Positions 27,480 to 36,856 of a stretch of 59,228 nt of DNA are shown here, piece after piece. This DNA is from Eubacteriales bacterium. GTDB lineage: Bacteria; Bacillota; Clostridia; Lachnospirales; Lachnospiraceae. Within the stretch, counting starts at the first letter, position 1. Each line of letters begins with the position of its first letter. Below the pieces are notes generated by a model. It saw only the letters and a program-made list of their open reading frames with translations, did no database searches and was not told the origin of the DNA. Both the position numbers and the translations under genes were made by a program. The stretch spans positions 1-59,228 of the forward strand of contig JAUNOY010000018.1 in the NCBI GenBank assembly GCA_030536995.1, written 5' to 3'.

Positions 27480-28835
27480 TTAAGCCTGTGGATTAATTTT
27501 TTTCTTTAAGGTTTCAATGGTATTTTTCAGGTTTTCGTCACTTGCGATTTCTTTTTCTATTTTTTCGATACCATGCATAATGGTTGTGTGGTCACGGTTA
27601 CCCAGACTTTTTCCGATGGATTTCAGCGGAGTGGAGATAATTTCTCTGCAAAGATACATAGCAACCTGTCGTGGAACTACAATTTTTGCATTTCGTTTGT
27701 TTCCCAGAAGGTCAGAAACACTTACGTCGAAATGTTCTGCAACCATGGAAATCACATACTCCGGAGTAATAACCTTCTTTTCATCAGGAGAAATGATATC
27801 TTTCAAAGCCTGTTCTGCAAGTTCAAGAGTAACTTCCTTTTGTTCCAGTTTGGCGAAAGCCATAACCTTATTAAAAGCGCCCTCCAGTTCACGGATATTT
27901 GATTTTATGTTATTTGCAATATATTTGATAACATCTTCGCTGATATTATAGCCGTCCATTTCTTCTTTTTTATGAAGGATTGCCATTCTTGTTTCATAAT
28001 CAGGAAGAGTGATATCTGCAATCAGCCCCCATTCGAATCTTGAACGGAAGCGTTCTTCCAGAATTTCCATGTCCTTTGGAGGTTTATCTGAGGATATGAT
28101 GATTTGTTTTTTCGCGCTGTGAAGGCTGTTGAATGTATGGAAAAATTCTTCCTGTGTAGATTCCTTTCCTATAACAAACTGGATATCATCGACCAGAAGA
28201 ACATCAATATTTCTGTACTTTTCACGGAATTTGGTCATTGCTGTATTATTTCCGTTTCGAATGGCTTCAATCAGCTCGTTGGTAAATTCTTCACTTGTTA
28301 CATAAAGCACTCTGCTATCTTTATCATGGTCAATGATAAAATGTGCGATGGAATGCATAAGGTGTGTTTTTCCAAGACCTGCGCCGCCGTAAATAAAAAG
28401 CGGATTGTAGGCATCTCCCGGGGATTCGGCAACTGCAAGGGCAGCAGCCTGAGCAAATTTATTATTGCTTCCTACAATAAAAGTATCGAAGGTATATTTT
28501 GGATTCAGATGGGCTTCTTCGCAGCGGGCATCCTGGGAAAGCCCTTTTGATACGGGAATTTCTTTTTTGGGAACATCTTCAGGAAGAATAAAAACCACTT
28601 CACAGGAATCCATTCCTGTGACTTCACTGATAGTAACCTGCAGAGGAAGCTTGTATTTTTTACTGATGTAGTTCAGTCCTACCTGTTCGGAGGGAACAAT
28701 GATCGTAACCACGTTTCCTTTTACCTCATATACTTTAAGAGGCTGCAGCCAGGTAGTAAAAGAAACCTCAGATAAATCATGTTCTGTTTTGACGATCTGT
28801 AAAATTTCGTCCCATTTTTCCACAACTTTATTCAT
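27480..28835 (-). CDS. dnaA: Chromosomal replication initiator DnaA
   Basis: A 451-residue initiator that binds DnaA boxes and melts the origin. Domain I: KWDEILQIVKTEHDLSEVSF. The AAA+ core has Walker A GGAGLGKTHL and Walker B LLVDDIQFV. Domain IV has GNRDHTTIMHGI, which reads the box. The ATG at 28835 follows AGGAGAA; an upstream in-frame extension to 28931 has no family match and no ribosome site. DnaA boxes lie both upstream and downstream, consistent with autoregulation. Confidence 0.98.
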   Translation of the reverse strand: MNKVVEKWDEILQIVKTEHDLSEVSFTTWLQPLKVYEVKGNVVTIIVPSEQVGLNYISKKYKLPLQVTISEVTGMDSCEVVFILPEDVPKKEIPVSKGLSQDARCEEAHLNPKYTFDTFIVGSNNKFAQAAALAVAESPGDAYNPLFIYGGAGLGKTHLMHSIAHFIIDHDKDSRVLYVTSEEFTNELIEAIRNGNNTAMTKFREKYRNIDVLLVDDIQFVIGKESTQEEFFHTFNSLHSAKKQIIISSDKPPKDMEILEERFRSRFEWGLIADITLPDYETRMAILHKKEEMDGYNISEDVIKYIANNIKSNIRELEGAFNKVMAFAKLEQKEVTLELAEQALKDIISPDEKKVITPEYVISMVAEHFDVSVSDLLGNKRNAKIVVPRQVAMYLCREIISTPLKSIGKSLGNRDHTTIMHGIEKIEKEIASDENLKNTIETLKKKINPQA

Positions 28836-28973
28836 TTTTGGTTCTCCTGGTTCATTTAACTTCAATTTAATAAGTAAAAATAAGTAAAAATGCATCGGAA
28901 AAAGACCGGCATGGTCATTTTCCGGATGCAATAGGCACGTATTCTTAAAAAAGACATAAATATCCTTTTATAT

Positions 28974-29000
28974 ATTATAATAAATAGCCTTTTTTATCAA
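28974..29000 (-). promoter_or_regulatory. Probable promoter of dnaA
   Basis: Minus strand: -35 TTGATA (28995-29000), 15-base spacer, -10 TATAAT (28974-28979). The spacer is short. It gives a leader of about 130 nt and lies next to the DnaA-box cluster, so DnaA could repress it. Confidence 0.5.
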
Positions 29001-29039
29001 TGGAAATTTAGAACTATTCGACACAGAAAAAATTTTTTT

Positions 29040-29290
29040 TGAAAAAGTTATCAACATTTTCTATGTGGATTAGTGTGGATAACGGTGGATAGTACTTTTT
29101 TGGTTACCATAAAACAGAATTATGCACCAGATTTCAGGAAAAATATGTGTATAAGTTTATGCACTGTCGAAAATGGTGGAATTATAGGTTTTTTTGATAT
29201 TTATGTGTAAAAACGGGGGATAGAAAGTGGATATATTTGCAGATATTCCACAAGTTATCCACAAGTTATCCACAAATTGTGGATAATCTT
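29040..29290. other. oriC sub-region between dnaA and rpmH
   Basis: A non-coding region with a dense DnaA-box array: perfect TTATCCACA at 29255-29263 and 29266-29274, the complement TGTGGATAA at 29074-29082 and 29278-29286, TGTGTATAA at 29146-29154, and one-mismatch boxes at 29048, 29064 and 29157. The last cluster is three boxes in 32 bp, two direct and one inverted. Gene polarity switches here. I could not place the unwinding element with certainty. Confidence 0.92.
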
Positions 29291-29355
29291 ACGTAAACCA
29301 TCAGAACTGTCCACAATTCCCCGTAAATCTGCGCAGAATCTGCAAAATTTTTTAC

Positions 29356-29384
29356 TTGACGAATCAGGGGTTTATGAATATAAT
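29356..29384 (+). promoter_or_regulatory. Sigma-A promoter of rpmH-rnpA
   Basis: -35 TTGACG (29356-29361), 17-base spacer, perfect -10 TATAAT (29379-29384). It leaves a leader of about 57 nt before rpmH. Confidence 0.8.
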
Positions 29385-29447
29385 TGAAATGATGTTCTAA
29401 CCAGATAATTTTTATCATGTAAAATAGATGAAGGAGGTGCTTTACCT

Positions 29448-29582
29448 ATGAAAATGACATTTCAGCCGAAAAAAAGATCTAGAGCAAAAGTTCACGGTTT
29501 CAGAGCTCGTATGAGTACAGCCGGCGGACGTAAAGTATTAGCTGCAAGAAGATTAAAAGGAAGAAAGCAGTTATCAGCCTAA
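29448..29582 (+). CDS. rpmH: 50S ribosomal protein L34
   Basis: A 44-residue, strongly basic protein starting [19 protein letters not shown] and ending in [11 protein letters not shown], which matches L34 end to end. It is a late-assembled part of the 50S subunit. AAGGAGG precedes the ATG by 8 bases. It is the first plus-strand gene right of the origin and is followed by a weak terminator before rnpA, as in many bacteria where rpmH is expressed more than rnpA. Confidence 0.97.
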   Translation: MKMTFQPKKRSRAKVHGFRARMSTAGGRKVLAARRLKGRKQLSA

Positions 29583-29586
29583 GATT

Positions 29587-29613
29587 AAGACCGCAGTTAT
29601 GTGGTCTTTTCTT
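29587..29613 (+). terminator. Weak terminator between rpmH and rnpA
   Basis: AAGACCGC and GTGGTCTT pair (8 bp with one G-U) around AGTTAT, followed by TTCTTCT. It would reduce but not abolish read-through into rnpA. Confidence 0.65.
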
Positions 29614-29654
29614 CTATGTAAAAAAGTTTCATTTAAGTGAAAAAGGAGGATTCT

Positions 29655-30017
29655 ATGTATAAAACAGAGTCCTTAAAGAAAAATCACGATTTTCAAAAAG
29701 TATATAGGAACGGAACATCAAAAGGAAATCGGTATCTGGTGATGTATGTACTGGGAAATCAGTACACGAAGAATCGTCTGGGAATATCTGTAAGTAAAAA
29801 AGTAGGGAATAGTGTGGTGCGCCACAGAGTCACCAGATTGATCAGAGAAAGTTATCGGTTAAATGAAATGAAATTTGGAAACAATCTCGATATCGTAGTT
29901 GTTGCACGGCCGGCAGCGAAGGATAAGAGCTTTCAGGAAATAGAGAGCGCTTTGCTTCATCTTGCCAGTATGCATCATATAACGGAGAAAAAAGATGATG
30001 AAAAAATTTCTAATTAA
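29655..30017 (+). CDS. rnpA: Ribonuclease P protein component
   Basis: A 120-residue basic protein that assists the RNase P RNA in maturing tRNA 5' ends. The RNR signature is visible as [13 protein letters not shown] (about 60), and the N-terminus [14 protein letters not shown] is typical. The ATG at 29655 has GGAGG six bases upstream; an in-frame GTG at 29637 precedes that ribosome site and is not used. Its last 23 bp overlap yidD. Confidence 0.95.
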   Translation: MYKTESLKKNHDFQKVYRNGTSKGNRYLVMYVLGNQYTKNRLGISVSKKVGNSVVRHRVTRLIRESYRLNEMKFGNNLDIVVVARPAAKDKSFQEIESALLHLASMHHITEKKDDEKISN

Positions 30018-30207
30018 GATAATTAGGCTCTATCAAATTTATATATCGCCGATGAAGAGAACGAAATGTCCTTATATTCCCACATGTTCTCAATATGGTT
30101 TAGAAGCAATTGAAAAATATGGTGCGATAAAGGGCAGCCTTCTGGCTGCGTGGAGAATACTCCGGTGTAATCCATTTTCCCATGGAGGCTATGACCCTGT
30201 ACCATAA
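29995..30207 (+). CDS. yidD: Membrane protein insertion efficiency factor
   Basis: A 70-residue YidD protein: an amphipathic N-terminus ([18 protein letters not shown]), the Cys-containing core [19 protein letters not shown] and [14 protein letters not shown]. It is thought to act at the inner membrane face with YidC. It overlaps rnpA and lies 78 bp before yidC, the conserved rpmH-rnpA-yidD-yidC order. Confidence 0.95.
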   Translation: MMKKFLIKIIRLYQIYISPMKRTKCPYIPTCSQYGLEAIEKYGAIKGSLLAAWRILRCNPFSHGGYDPVP

Positions 30208-30211
30208 AAAA

Positions 30212-30259
30212 GACAGGATGAAATTCCTGAAACTTAACGAAATAAGGAACCCTCCTGTC
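30212..30259 (+). promoter_or_regulatory. Hairpin leader between yidD and yidC
   Basis: GACAGGA (30212-30218) and TCCTGTC (30253-30259) are inverted around a 34-nt interior that itself contains CCT/AGG pairing. ATTTAAG follows rather than a T run, so it is a poor terminator. It ends 26 bp before the yidC start and could affect its translation. Confidence 0.45.
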
Positions 30260-30285
30260 ATTTAAGATTCTAGGAGGAAAGAGAT

Positions 30286-31572
30286 TTGGAAATGATTTTA
30301 GCAACAAAGAGCGGAACTCCGATTATTGGACAGGTCGCTTCAGTAATGGGCTGGATCATGGATGGTATTTACCGGATTCTTGATGCAATCGGTATTCATA
30401 ATCTTGGTTTATGTATCATTATTTTCAGTATTATTATTTACGCTCTTATGACACCGCTGCAGATTAAACAGCAGAAATTCTCCAAGCTGAGTTCAATTAT
30501 GCAGCCGGAGCTTCAGAAAATTCAGAAAAAGTATCAGGGAAAAAGAGATCAGGTTTCCATGCAGAAAATGCAGGAAGAAACACAGGCTGTTTATCAGAAA
30601 TACGGTGTTTCTCCGACAGGTAGCTGTGTGCAGCTTGCAATTCAGTTTCCTATTTTGATGGCATTGTGGCAGGTAATCCAGAACATTCCGGCATATGTAG
30701 GAAGCGTTCGTGATATTTTTTCTGCAGCAGTTACCAACATCGTTGGTGTAGAAGGTTACACCAATATTCTTCAGAATTTTATTGACGCCAATAAAATGAC
30801 TCGTGTACGTCTGTTTCTTGAAGGAGAACAGGCTACAAGCAACTCTGTAATCGACTTTTTATATGCATTATCCCCTTCTCAGTGGAAGGATCTTGCAGCA
30901 ATGGAACAGTTCTCCGGATTTTCGGATGTTCTGAATAATACAGCAGGTGAGATTTCCCATCTGCAGAATTTCTTCGGACTTAATATTGCGGATATGCCAT
31001 GGAACTATATTAAAGCAGCTTTCGCAGGCGGAGCAATCCTTCTTGCTGTAGTGGCTGTACTGATTCCGTTCCTTGCATGGCTGACACAGGTGCTCAACCT
31101 TAAGCTTATGCCTCAGGCAGAATCACAGAATGGAGAGCAGAATGCAATGATGAACTCCATGAAGACTATGAACACGGTTATGCCGATCATGTCTGCAATT
31201 TTCTGTTTTACATTCCCGGTAGGTCTTGGTATTTACTGGATTGCCAGTGCGGTTGTTCGAAGCGTACAGCAGGTAATTATCAACCGTCATATGGATAAGA
31301 TTAAAATTGATGATCTGATTAATGAGAATATGAAGAAGATGGAGAAGAAACGTGAAAAAGCGGGACTTCCACCTCAGAAAATTACGACTCAGGCTCATCA
31401 GAATGTGAAAAGCATCAACAAGGTTGAAAAGGGCAGCAGCAATAAAGACGCAGAAACAAGAGCGAAGAAGGTAGAAGAATCTTACAAAAATGCAGCAAAT
31501 GCGAAGCCGGGAAGTATTACAGCCAGGGCAAATATGGTAAGAGACTTTGAGGAACGTAATAAGAAGAAGTAA
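30286..31572 (+). CDS. yidC: Membrane protein insertase YidC/Oxa1
   Basis: A 428-residue insertase that integrates and folds membrane proteins alone or with SecYEG. Five membrane segments are suggested: about 20-60 (LGLCIIIFSIIIYALMTPLQ), 110-130, 235-270, 300-320 and 325-345, followed by a basic Lys/Glu-rich tail. A TTG at 30286 lies 8 bases after AGGAGG; the in-frame ATG at 30292 is 14 bases away, so TTG was preferred. It is longer than SpoIIIJ because of an extra loop around 130-210. No lipobox is present. Confidence 0.94.
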   Translation: MEMILATKSGTPIIGQVASVMGWIMDGIYRILDAIGIHNLGLCIIIFSIIIYALMTPLQIKQQKFSKLSSIMQPELQKIQKKYQGKRDQVSMQKMQEETQAVYQKYGVSPTGSCVQLAIQFPILMALWQVIQNIPAYVGSVRDIFSAAVTNIVGVEGYTNILQNFIDANKMTRVRLFLEGEQATSNSVIDFLYALSPSQWKDLAAMEQFSGFSDVLNNTAGEISHLQNFFGLNIADMPWNYIKAAFAGGAILLAVVAVLIPFLAWLTQVLNLKLMPQAESQNGEQNAMMNSMKTMNTVMPIMSAIFCFTFPVGLGIYWIASAVVRSVQQVIINRHMDKIKIDDLINENMKKMEKKREKAGLPPQKITTQAHQNVKSINKVEKGSSNKDAETRAKKVEESYKNAANAKPGSITARANMVRDFEERNKKK

Positions 31573-31593
31573 TCCTGAACGGAGGGGTTGATA

Positions 31594-32526
31594 ATGGAGG
31601 AATATATCCAGTTTTCAGCGAAAACAAAAAGTGAGGCAATCACTAAAGCATGTATCGAACTCGGAGTATCCAGTGACCAGCTGGATATCCAGGTGATAAG
31701 CGAAGGAAGCAATGGATTCTTTGGAATCGGAAGCAAGCCTGCTATCATAAAAGTTTGCAAGATAGAAACAGTTTCTGCAGAAGACGAAATGAAAGATATC
31801 GTTGAAACTGTGAAACTGGATTCTTTCAAAGATGAGAAAAAATCGGAAGAACCTAAGGCTGAACCTGTAAATGTAAATAAAGAGGTAAGAGAGCCTAAGG
31901 CAGCGAAAGAAAAACAGGCTAGACCGGTGAAACAGTTAAAAGAGAAACCGGTAAAAGAAAAATCGGTTAAAGAAAAAATGCCGAGAGAAGTAAAAGAAGC
32001 AGCGAAAGAAAAACCTGTAAAGGTAAGCAAAGCTGTTGAAATTATCACAGATCCGGCAGAAATTAAAGAAATCGAAGAAAGAGCAGTTGTATTTCTTCGC
32101 GATGTGTTCGCTTCTATGAAACTTGGAGAAGTGGAGATTACATCAAAATACAACACAAATGACGGAAGTCTTGAAGTAGATTTCGAAGGCGAGGATATGG
32201 GAATTCTCATTGGTAAAAGAGGACAAACTCTTGATTCTCTTCAGTATCTGACAAGCCTTGTGGTAAATAAGGGAAAAGCAAATTACATTCGTGTAAAGCT
32301 TGACACAGAAGATTACCGCAGACGCCGCAAAGAGACACTGGAGAATCTTGCCCGCGGCATCGCATACAAGGTAAAGAAAACAAGAAAGCCTGTTGTACTG
32401 GAACCAATGAATCCATACGAGAGAAGAATCATCCATTCTGCACTCCAGGGAAATAAATTCGTGGAGACAGTCAGTGAAGGTGAAGAACCATATCGTCATG
32501 TAGTGGTGAAGCTGAAAAGATATTAA
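31594..32526 (+). CDS. jag: Jag/KhpB-type RNA-binding protein
   Basis: A 310-residue protein with an N-terminal Jag domain (EYIQFSAKTKSEAITKACI...FFGIGSKPA), a Lys/Glu/Pro-rich linker with VKEK-type repeats (about 70-150), a KH domain (MGILIGKRGQTLDSLQYL) and an R3H domain (RNxxxH-like NPYERRIIHSAL). Homologues (EloR/KhpB) link RNA binding to cell elongation in streptococci. The ATG at 31594 is 8 bases after GGAGG. It follows yidC by 21 bp, the usual partner. Confidence 0.93.
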   Translation: MEEYIQFSAKTKSEAITKACIELGVSSDQLDIQVISEGSNGFFGIGSKPAIIKVCKIETVSAEDEMKDIVETVKLDSFKDEKKSEEPKAEPVNVNKEVREPKAAKEKQARPVKQLKEKPVKEKSVKEKMPREVKEAAKEKPVKVSKAVEIITDPAEIKEIEERAVVFLRDVFASMKLGEVEITSKYNTNDGSLEVDFEGEDMGILIGKRGQTLDSLQYLTSLVVNKGKANYIRVKLDTEDYRRRRKETLENLARGIAYKVKKTRKPVVLEPMNPYERRIIHSALQGNKFVETVSEGEEPYRHVVVKLKRY

Positions 32527-32567
32527 ATTTAAATATTTTTGCCGGAATTAAGGCTTGAATAAATTCG

Positions 32568-32645
32568 AAAAAATGTTATTCTATGGTGAAAGCGAGGATA
32601 ACACGTGACTGTAGCGTGCCCGTTTTCTCTGGAATAACATTTTTT
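32568..32645 (+). terminator. Long-armed hairpin between jag and mnmE (terminator or leader)
   Basis: Perfect 14-bp arms AAAAAATGTTATTC (32568-32581) and GAATAACATTTTTT (32632-32645) enclose a 50-nt interior with its own CACG/CGTG stem. The T run at the end makes it terminator-like; the large structured interior is unusual and could be a sensor domain for mnmE read-through. Confidence 0.6.
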
Positions 32646-32722
32646 ATTTTGATAAAAGAAGATTAAAAATAAATTACAGCAGGAAACCATGGGTATTCCT
32701 GAAAATAAAAAAGGAGGACGAA

Positions 32723-34096
32723 ATGGAGACAACGATTGCTGCGATTTCAACGGCTATGAGTGCATCGGGAATCGGAATTATCCGTATCAGCGGAGAAAAT
32801 GCCATGGATGTCATATCCCGGATTTACCGTTCGAAAGGCGGAAAGAAGCAGATTAAAGAACAGCCTACCCATACGATTCATTATGGATATATTTATGACG
32901 GAGAAGAACTGATCGATGAAGTTCTTGTTATGCTGATGCGGGCTCCGCGAACCTTTACAGGTGAAGATACAGTGGAAATTGACTGTCATGGCGGTGTATT
33001 TGCTATGAAACGGGTGTTGGAAACAGTGTTGAAAAACGGTGCTGAAATTGCTGCGCCGGGAGAATTTACCAAACGTGCGTTTCTCAACGGACGGCTTGAC
33101 CTCTCTCAGGCAGAGGCGGTCATGGATGTGATTCAGGCAAAAAATGAGTATGCTTTGAGAAGTTCCATGGACCAGCTTCGAGGTTCCGTTTACCGTGCAA
33201 TTAAGGAAATCCGGGAAAAATTGATTTATCATATCGCATATATCGAATCCGCGTTGGATGATCCGGAACATATCAGTCTTGACGGGTATCCACAGGAACT
33301 GCTTGAAGTTGTGGATAAAGAGCAGAAAAAAGTTAAGGAGCTGTTGAAAAGTTCGTCTGACGGAAAAATGATCCAGGAGGGCATCCAGACCGTAATTCTC
33401 GGCAAGCCAAATGCCGGGAAATCGTCTCTGCTGAATCTTTTAATCGGGGAAAATAAAGCGATTGTAACAGATATCGCAGGAACGACCCGAGATATTCTGG
33501 AAGAATATATTACCCTTCATGGTATTACTTTAAAGATTATTGATACTGCCGGAATTCGCGAGACAGAAGATGTGGTGGAAAAAATTGGTGTGAGCCGTGC
33601 CAGAGAAATGGGGCAGAAGGCAGATTTGATTCTTTATGTAGTAGACTCTTCCGCACCCCTTGATGAAAATGATGAAGAAATCATAGGAATGTTGAGTGAC
33701 AAAAAGGCGATTGTCCTATATAATAAGACAGATTTAACACCTGTGGTAGACATGCAGGATTTGAAAAAGCGTACAGGACATCCGGTTATTCCGATTTCTG
33801 CGAAAGAAGAAACTGGTGTTTTTGAACTGGAAGAAGAAATTAAATCCATGTTTTTCAGCGGAAATTTAAGTTTCAATGACGAGGTATATATTACAAATGC
33901 CCGCCATAAAGCAGCGCTTGAGGAGGCGGATCGAAGTCTGGAGCTTGTGAGAAATAGTATTGAGATTGGGATGCCGGAGGATTTCTTTTCCATAGACCTT
34001 ATGAATGCATATGAGAGTTTGGGAACGATTGTCGGAGAGGCAGTGGGAGAGGACTTGGTAAACGAAATTTTCAGTAAATTCTGTACAGGAAAATAA
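32723..34096 (+). CDS. mnmE: tRNA modification GTPase MnmE
   Basis: A 457-residue G protein that, with MnmG, installs the carboxymethylaminomethyl group at U34 of tRNAs. N-terminal formyl-THF-binding domain (TIAAISTAMSASGIGIIRISG), helical domain, then the G domain with G1 GKPNAGKSSLLN, G3 DTAGIRET and G4 YNKTDL. The C-terminal catalytic Cys is present as FCTGK. GGAGG lies 8 bases before the ATG. Confidence 0.97.
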   Translation: METTIAAISTAMSASGIGIIRISGENAMDVISRIYRSKGGKKQIKEQPTHTIHYGYIYDGEELIDEVLVMLMRAPRTFTGEDTVEIDCHGGVFAMKRVLETVLKNGAEIAAPGEFTKRAFLNGRLDLSQAEAVMDVIQAKNEYALRSSMDQLRGSVYRAIKEIREKLIYHIAYIESALDDPEHISLDGYPQELLEVVDKEQKKVKELLKSSSDGKMIQEGIQTVILGKPNAGKSSLLNLLIGENKAIVTDIAGTTRDILEEYITLHGITLKIIDTAGIRETEDVVEKIGVSRAREMGQKADLILYVVDSSAPLDENDEEIIGMLSDKKAIVLYNKTDLTPVVDMQDLKKRTGHPVIPISAKEETGVFELEEEIKSMFFSGNLSFNDEVYITNARHKAALEEADRSLELVRNSIEIGMPEDFFSIDLMNAYESLGTIVGEAVGEDLVNEIFSKFCTGK

Positions 34097-34140
34097 GAAG
34101 AATGCTGCGGCAGCAGCTATGAAAATATAGGAGATTTAGG

Positions 34141-36030
34141 ATGAAAAAATTAGTGGAGGATTACGATATTGTCGTCGTTGGGGCAGGACATGCAGGCTGT
34201 GAAGCTGCGCTGGCAGGTGCCCGCCTTGGGCTTAAAACGATTATGTTTACAGTAAGTGTAGACAGCATTGCCCTGATGCCGTGTAACCCGAATATCGGCG
34301 GCAGTTCCAAAGGGCATCTGGTTAGAGAAATCGACGCCCTTGGAGGGGAAATGGGCAAAAATATTGATAAGACTTTTATTCAGTCAAAAATGCTCAATTG
34401 TTCCAAAGGTCCTGCTGTTCATTCTTTGCGTGCACAGGCTGACAAGCAGGCATACAGCAATGAAATGAGAAAAACCCTGGAAAATCAGGAAAATCTGACT
34501 ATTAAACAGGGAGAGATCACAAAGCTTCTGGTGGAAAACGGAAAAATTACGGGAGTAGAAACCTATTCCGGCGCAGTATATAACTGTAAGGCAGTTGTTC
34601 TTTGTACGGGAACCTACTTAAAAGCGAGATGTATTTACGGAGATGTGAGCAGTTATACAGGACCTAACGGACTTCAGGCTGCCAATTATCTCACAGATGC
34701 TCTGAAAGAGCTGGGAATTGAAATGTTCCGTTTCAAAACAGGAACCCCGGCAAGACTTGCGGGCAATACTCTGGATTATTCAAAGATGGAGGAGCAGTTT
34801 GGAGATAAGAGAGTAGTACCGTTTTCCTTTTCAACAAATCCGGAGGACGTTCAGATTGAACAGAAGTCCTGCTGGCTGACTTATACAAATGAAAAAACAC
34901 ATGAGATCATCCGTGAGAACCTTGATCGTTCTCCGTTATATTCCGGTATGATTGAAGGAACCGGTCCTCGTTACTGTCCGTCTATTGAAGACAAAGTGGT
35001 AAGGTTTGCAGATAAGAATCGTCATCAGGTATTTATTGAACCTGAAGGACTTTATACTAATGAAGTTTATGTAGGAGGGATGTCAAGTTCTCTTCCCGAG
35101 GATGTGCAGGAAGAGATGTATCATTCTGTTCCGGGACTGGAAAACGCAAAAATTGTTAAAAACGCATATGCGATTGAATATGATTGTATCAATCCGAGAC
35201 AGCTTTATCCTACACTGGAATTTAAAGAAATAAAAGGACTTTTCAGCGCCGGACAGTTTAACGGAAGCTCCGGTTATGAGGAGGCTGCAGCTCAGGGGCT
35301 GATAGCCGGAATCAATGCAGCGATGGAAATAAAGGGAAAGGAGCAGATGATTCTTGACCGTTCAGAGGCGTATATCGGTGTTCTGATAGATGACCTTGTA
35401 ACAAAGGAAAATCATGAGCCTTACCGGATGATGACCAGTCGTGCAGAATACAGACTGCTTCTTCGTCAGGATAATGCGGATCTGCGTCTGAGAAAAAGAG
35501 GATACGAGGCAGGTCTTATCACGGAAGAGGAGTATCAGGCTCTTCTTACAAAAGAAAAGAGAATTGATGAGGAAATCTGTCGTGTGGAGCACACTAATAT
35601 CGGGGCGACGGCAGAAGTTCAGACATTGCTGGAATCTTTCGGAAGCACGCCTCTGAAATCAGGAACCACTCTTGCAGAACTTATCCGCCGTCCTGAGCTT
35701 TCCTATGAAGCAGTGGCTCCAATAGATAAGGAGCGTCCGCAACTTCCCTGGGATGTGAAGGAACAGGTTGATATAAACATTAAATATGACGGATATATCC
35801 GCAGACAGTTAAAGCAGGTAGAACAGTTTAAAAAGCTGGAAATGAAGAAGATTCCGGAGGAACTGGACTATGAACAGGTGGGAAGTCTCAGACTGGAAGC
35901 GCGTCAGAAGCTGGAGCAGTTCCGTCCCGTATCCATAGGACAGGCATCCCGTATTTCAGGTGTGTCTCCGGCAGACATTTCCGTACTTTTGGTTTACCTT
36001 GAGCAGTATAATAAAAGGAGAAACAGTTAA
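34141..36030 (+). CDS. mnmG: tRNA uridine-5-carboxymethylaminomethyl modification enzyme MnmG
   Basis: The 629-residue FAD enzyme that partners MnmE. The FAD Rossmann motif [19 protein letters not shown] is at the N-terminus; the two conserved MnmG/GidA signatures [11 protein letters not shown] and [17 protein letters not shown] are present. The C-terminal helical domain ([29 protein letters not shown]) contacts tRNA and MnmE. Its TAA overlaps the ATG of rsmG. Confidence 0.97.
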   Translation: MKKLVEDYDIVVVGAGHAGCEAALAGARLGLKTIMFTVSVDSIALMPCNPNIGGSSKGHLVREIDALGGEMGKNIDKTFIQSKMLNCSKGPAVHSLRAQADKQAYSNEMRKTLENQENLTIKQGEITKLLVENGKITGVETYSGAVYNCKAVVLCTGTYLKARCIYGDVSSYTGPNGLQAANYLTDALKELGIEMFRFKTGTPARLAGNTLDYSKMEEQFGDKRVVPFSFSTNPEDVQIEQKSCWLTYTNEKTHEIIRENLDRSPLYSGMIEGTGPRYCPSIEDKVVRFADKNRHQVFIEPEGLYTNEVYVGGMSSSLPEDVQEEMYHSVPGLENAKIVKNAYAIEYDCINPRQLYPTLEFKEIKGLFSAGQFNGSSGYEEAAAQGLIAGINAAMEIKGKEQMILDRSEAYIGVLIDDLVTKENHEPYRMMTSRAEYRLLLRQDNADLRLRKRGYEAGLITEEEYQALLTKEKRIDEEICRVEHTNIGATAEVQTLLESFGSTPLKSGTTLAELIRRPELSYEAVAPIDKERPQLPWDVKEQVDINIKYDGYIRRQLKQVEQFKKLEMKKIPEELDYEQVGSLRLEARQKLEQFRPVSIGQASRISGVSPADISVLLVYLEQYNKRRNS

Positions 36031-36752
36031 TGGCATATGATTTAACCATTTTGGAAAAAGGCTGCGAAGAACTTGGGATAGAATTAAGTGAGAGACAGAA
36101 AGAGCAGTATATTACTTTTTATGAGTATCTTGTTGAAAAAAACAAGGTGATGAATCTTACAGGAATTACAGAATTTGAAGAAGTGCTTACCAAGCACTTT
36201 CTTGACAGCCTTGCCTGTGTGAAGGCGATAGATATAAAAAACATTAATAATGTTATGGATATAGGGACAGGGGCAGGATTTCCTGGAGTTCCCCTGAAGA
36301 TAGCATTCCCTCATCTGGAGGCGTGTCTTCTGGATTCACTGAAGAAAAGAGTGAATTTTCTGGAAGAATCTTTTCGACTTCTTCAGTTTGAAAATATATC
36401 CGCCATACACGGACGTGCTGAAGAGTTTGCCAAAAATAAAACATACAGAGAAAAGTATGACCTATGCGTATCAAGGGCAGTATCCAATCTTGCAACACTT
36501 TCCGAATACTGTCTGCCTTACGTAAAAACAGGCGGTTGCTTTATCTCCTACAAATCCGGAAAGGTACAGGAAGAGGCAGAGCAGGCAGGAAAAGCAATAA
36601 AAATTCTCGGAGGACGGGTGAAGGATATTGTATACTTTAACCTTCCGGATTCCGAGATAGAACGTTCTCTTGTAGTAATTGAAAAAATAAAACCAACTCC
36701 CGGTCGTTATCCAAGAAAGGCCGGTACCCCGTTAAAGGAACCTCTTGCATAG
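36030..36752 (+). CDS. rsmG: 16S rRNA m7G527 methyltransferase
   Basis: A 240-residue RsmG/GidB methyltransferase; loss gives low-level streptomycin resistance in other bacteria. Motifs: NLTGITEFEEVLTKHFLDSL, SAM motif I MDIGTGAGFPGVPLKI and SRAVSNLATLSEY. TAATG overlap with mnmG indicates coupling. The stop codon lies in the loop of the terminator. Confidence 0.96.
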   Translation: MAYDLTILEKGCEELGIELSERQKEQYITFYEYLVEKNKVMNLTGITEFEEVLTKHFLDSLACVKAIDIKNINNVMDIGTGAGFPGVPLKIAFPHLEACLLDSLKKRVNFLEESFRLLQFENISAIHGRAEEFAKNKTYREKYDLCVSRAVSNLATLSEYCLPYVKTGGCFISYKSGKVQEEAEQAGKAIKILGGRVKDIVYFNLPDSEIERSLVVIEKIKPTPGRYPRKAGTPLKEPLA

Positions 36753-36765
36753 AGGTTCTTTTTTT
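36734..36765 (+). terminator. Intrinsic terminator overlapping the rsmG stop
   Basis: AAAGGAACCTC and GAGGTTCTTTT pair (one G-U) around TTGCATA, followed by a seven-T run. The TAG of rsmG is in the loop. It ends the mnmE-mnmG-rsmG transcript. Confidence 0.9.
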
Positions 36766-36856
36766 GTGGCAATTGTGTCCGTGTTTTCACAGTCTTCTCA
36801 CGAAATTAACACATTTCTTACGCAATTTAAACACAATTTATTCATACACTTTTTAT

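Noticed and set aside
31482-32210. A 242-codon minus-strand frame rich in Ser/Phe across jag
   Set aside because: Antisense of the Lys/Glu-rich linker of jag; a low-complexity artefact.
32568-32645. Known riboswitch classes (THF, preQ1, ykkC, purine, c-di-GMP) in the mnmE leader
   Set aside because: The conserved cores of these classes are absent; kept only as an unexplained structured leader.
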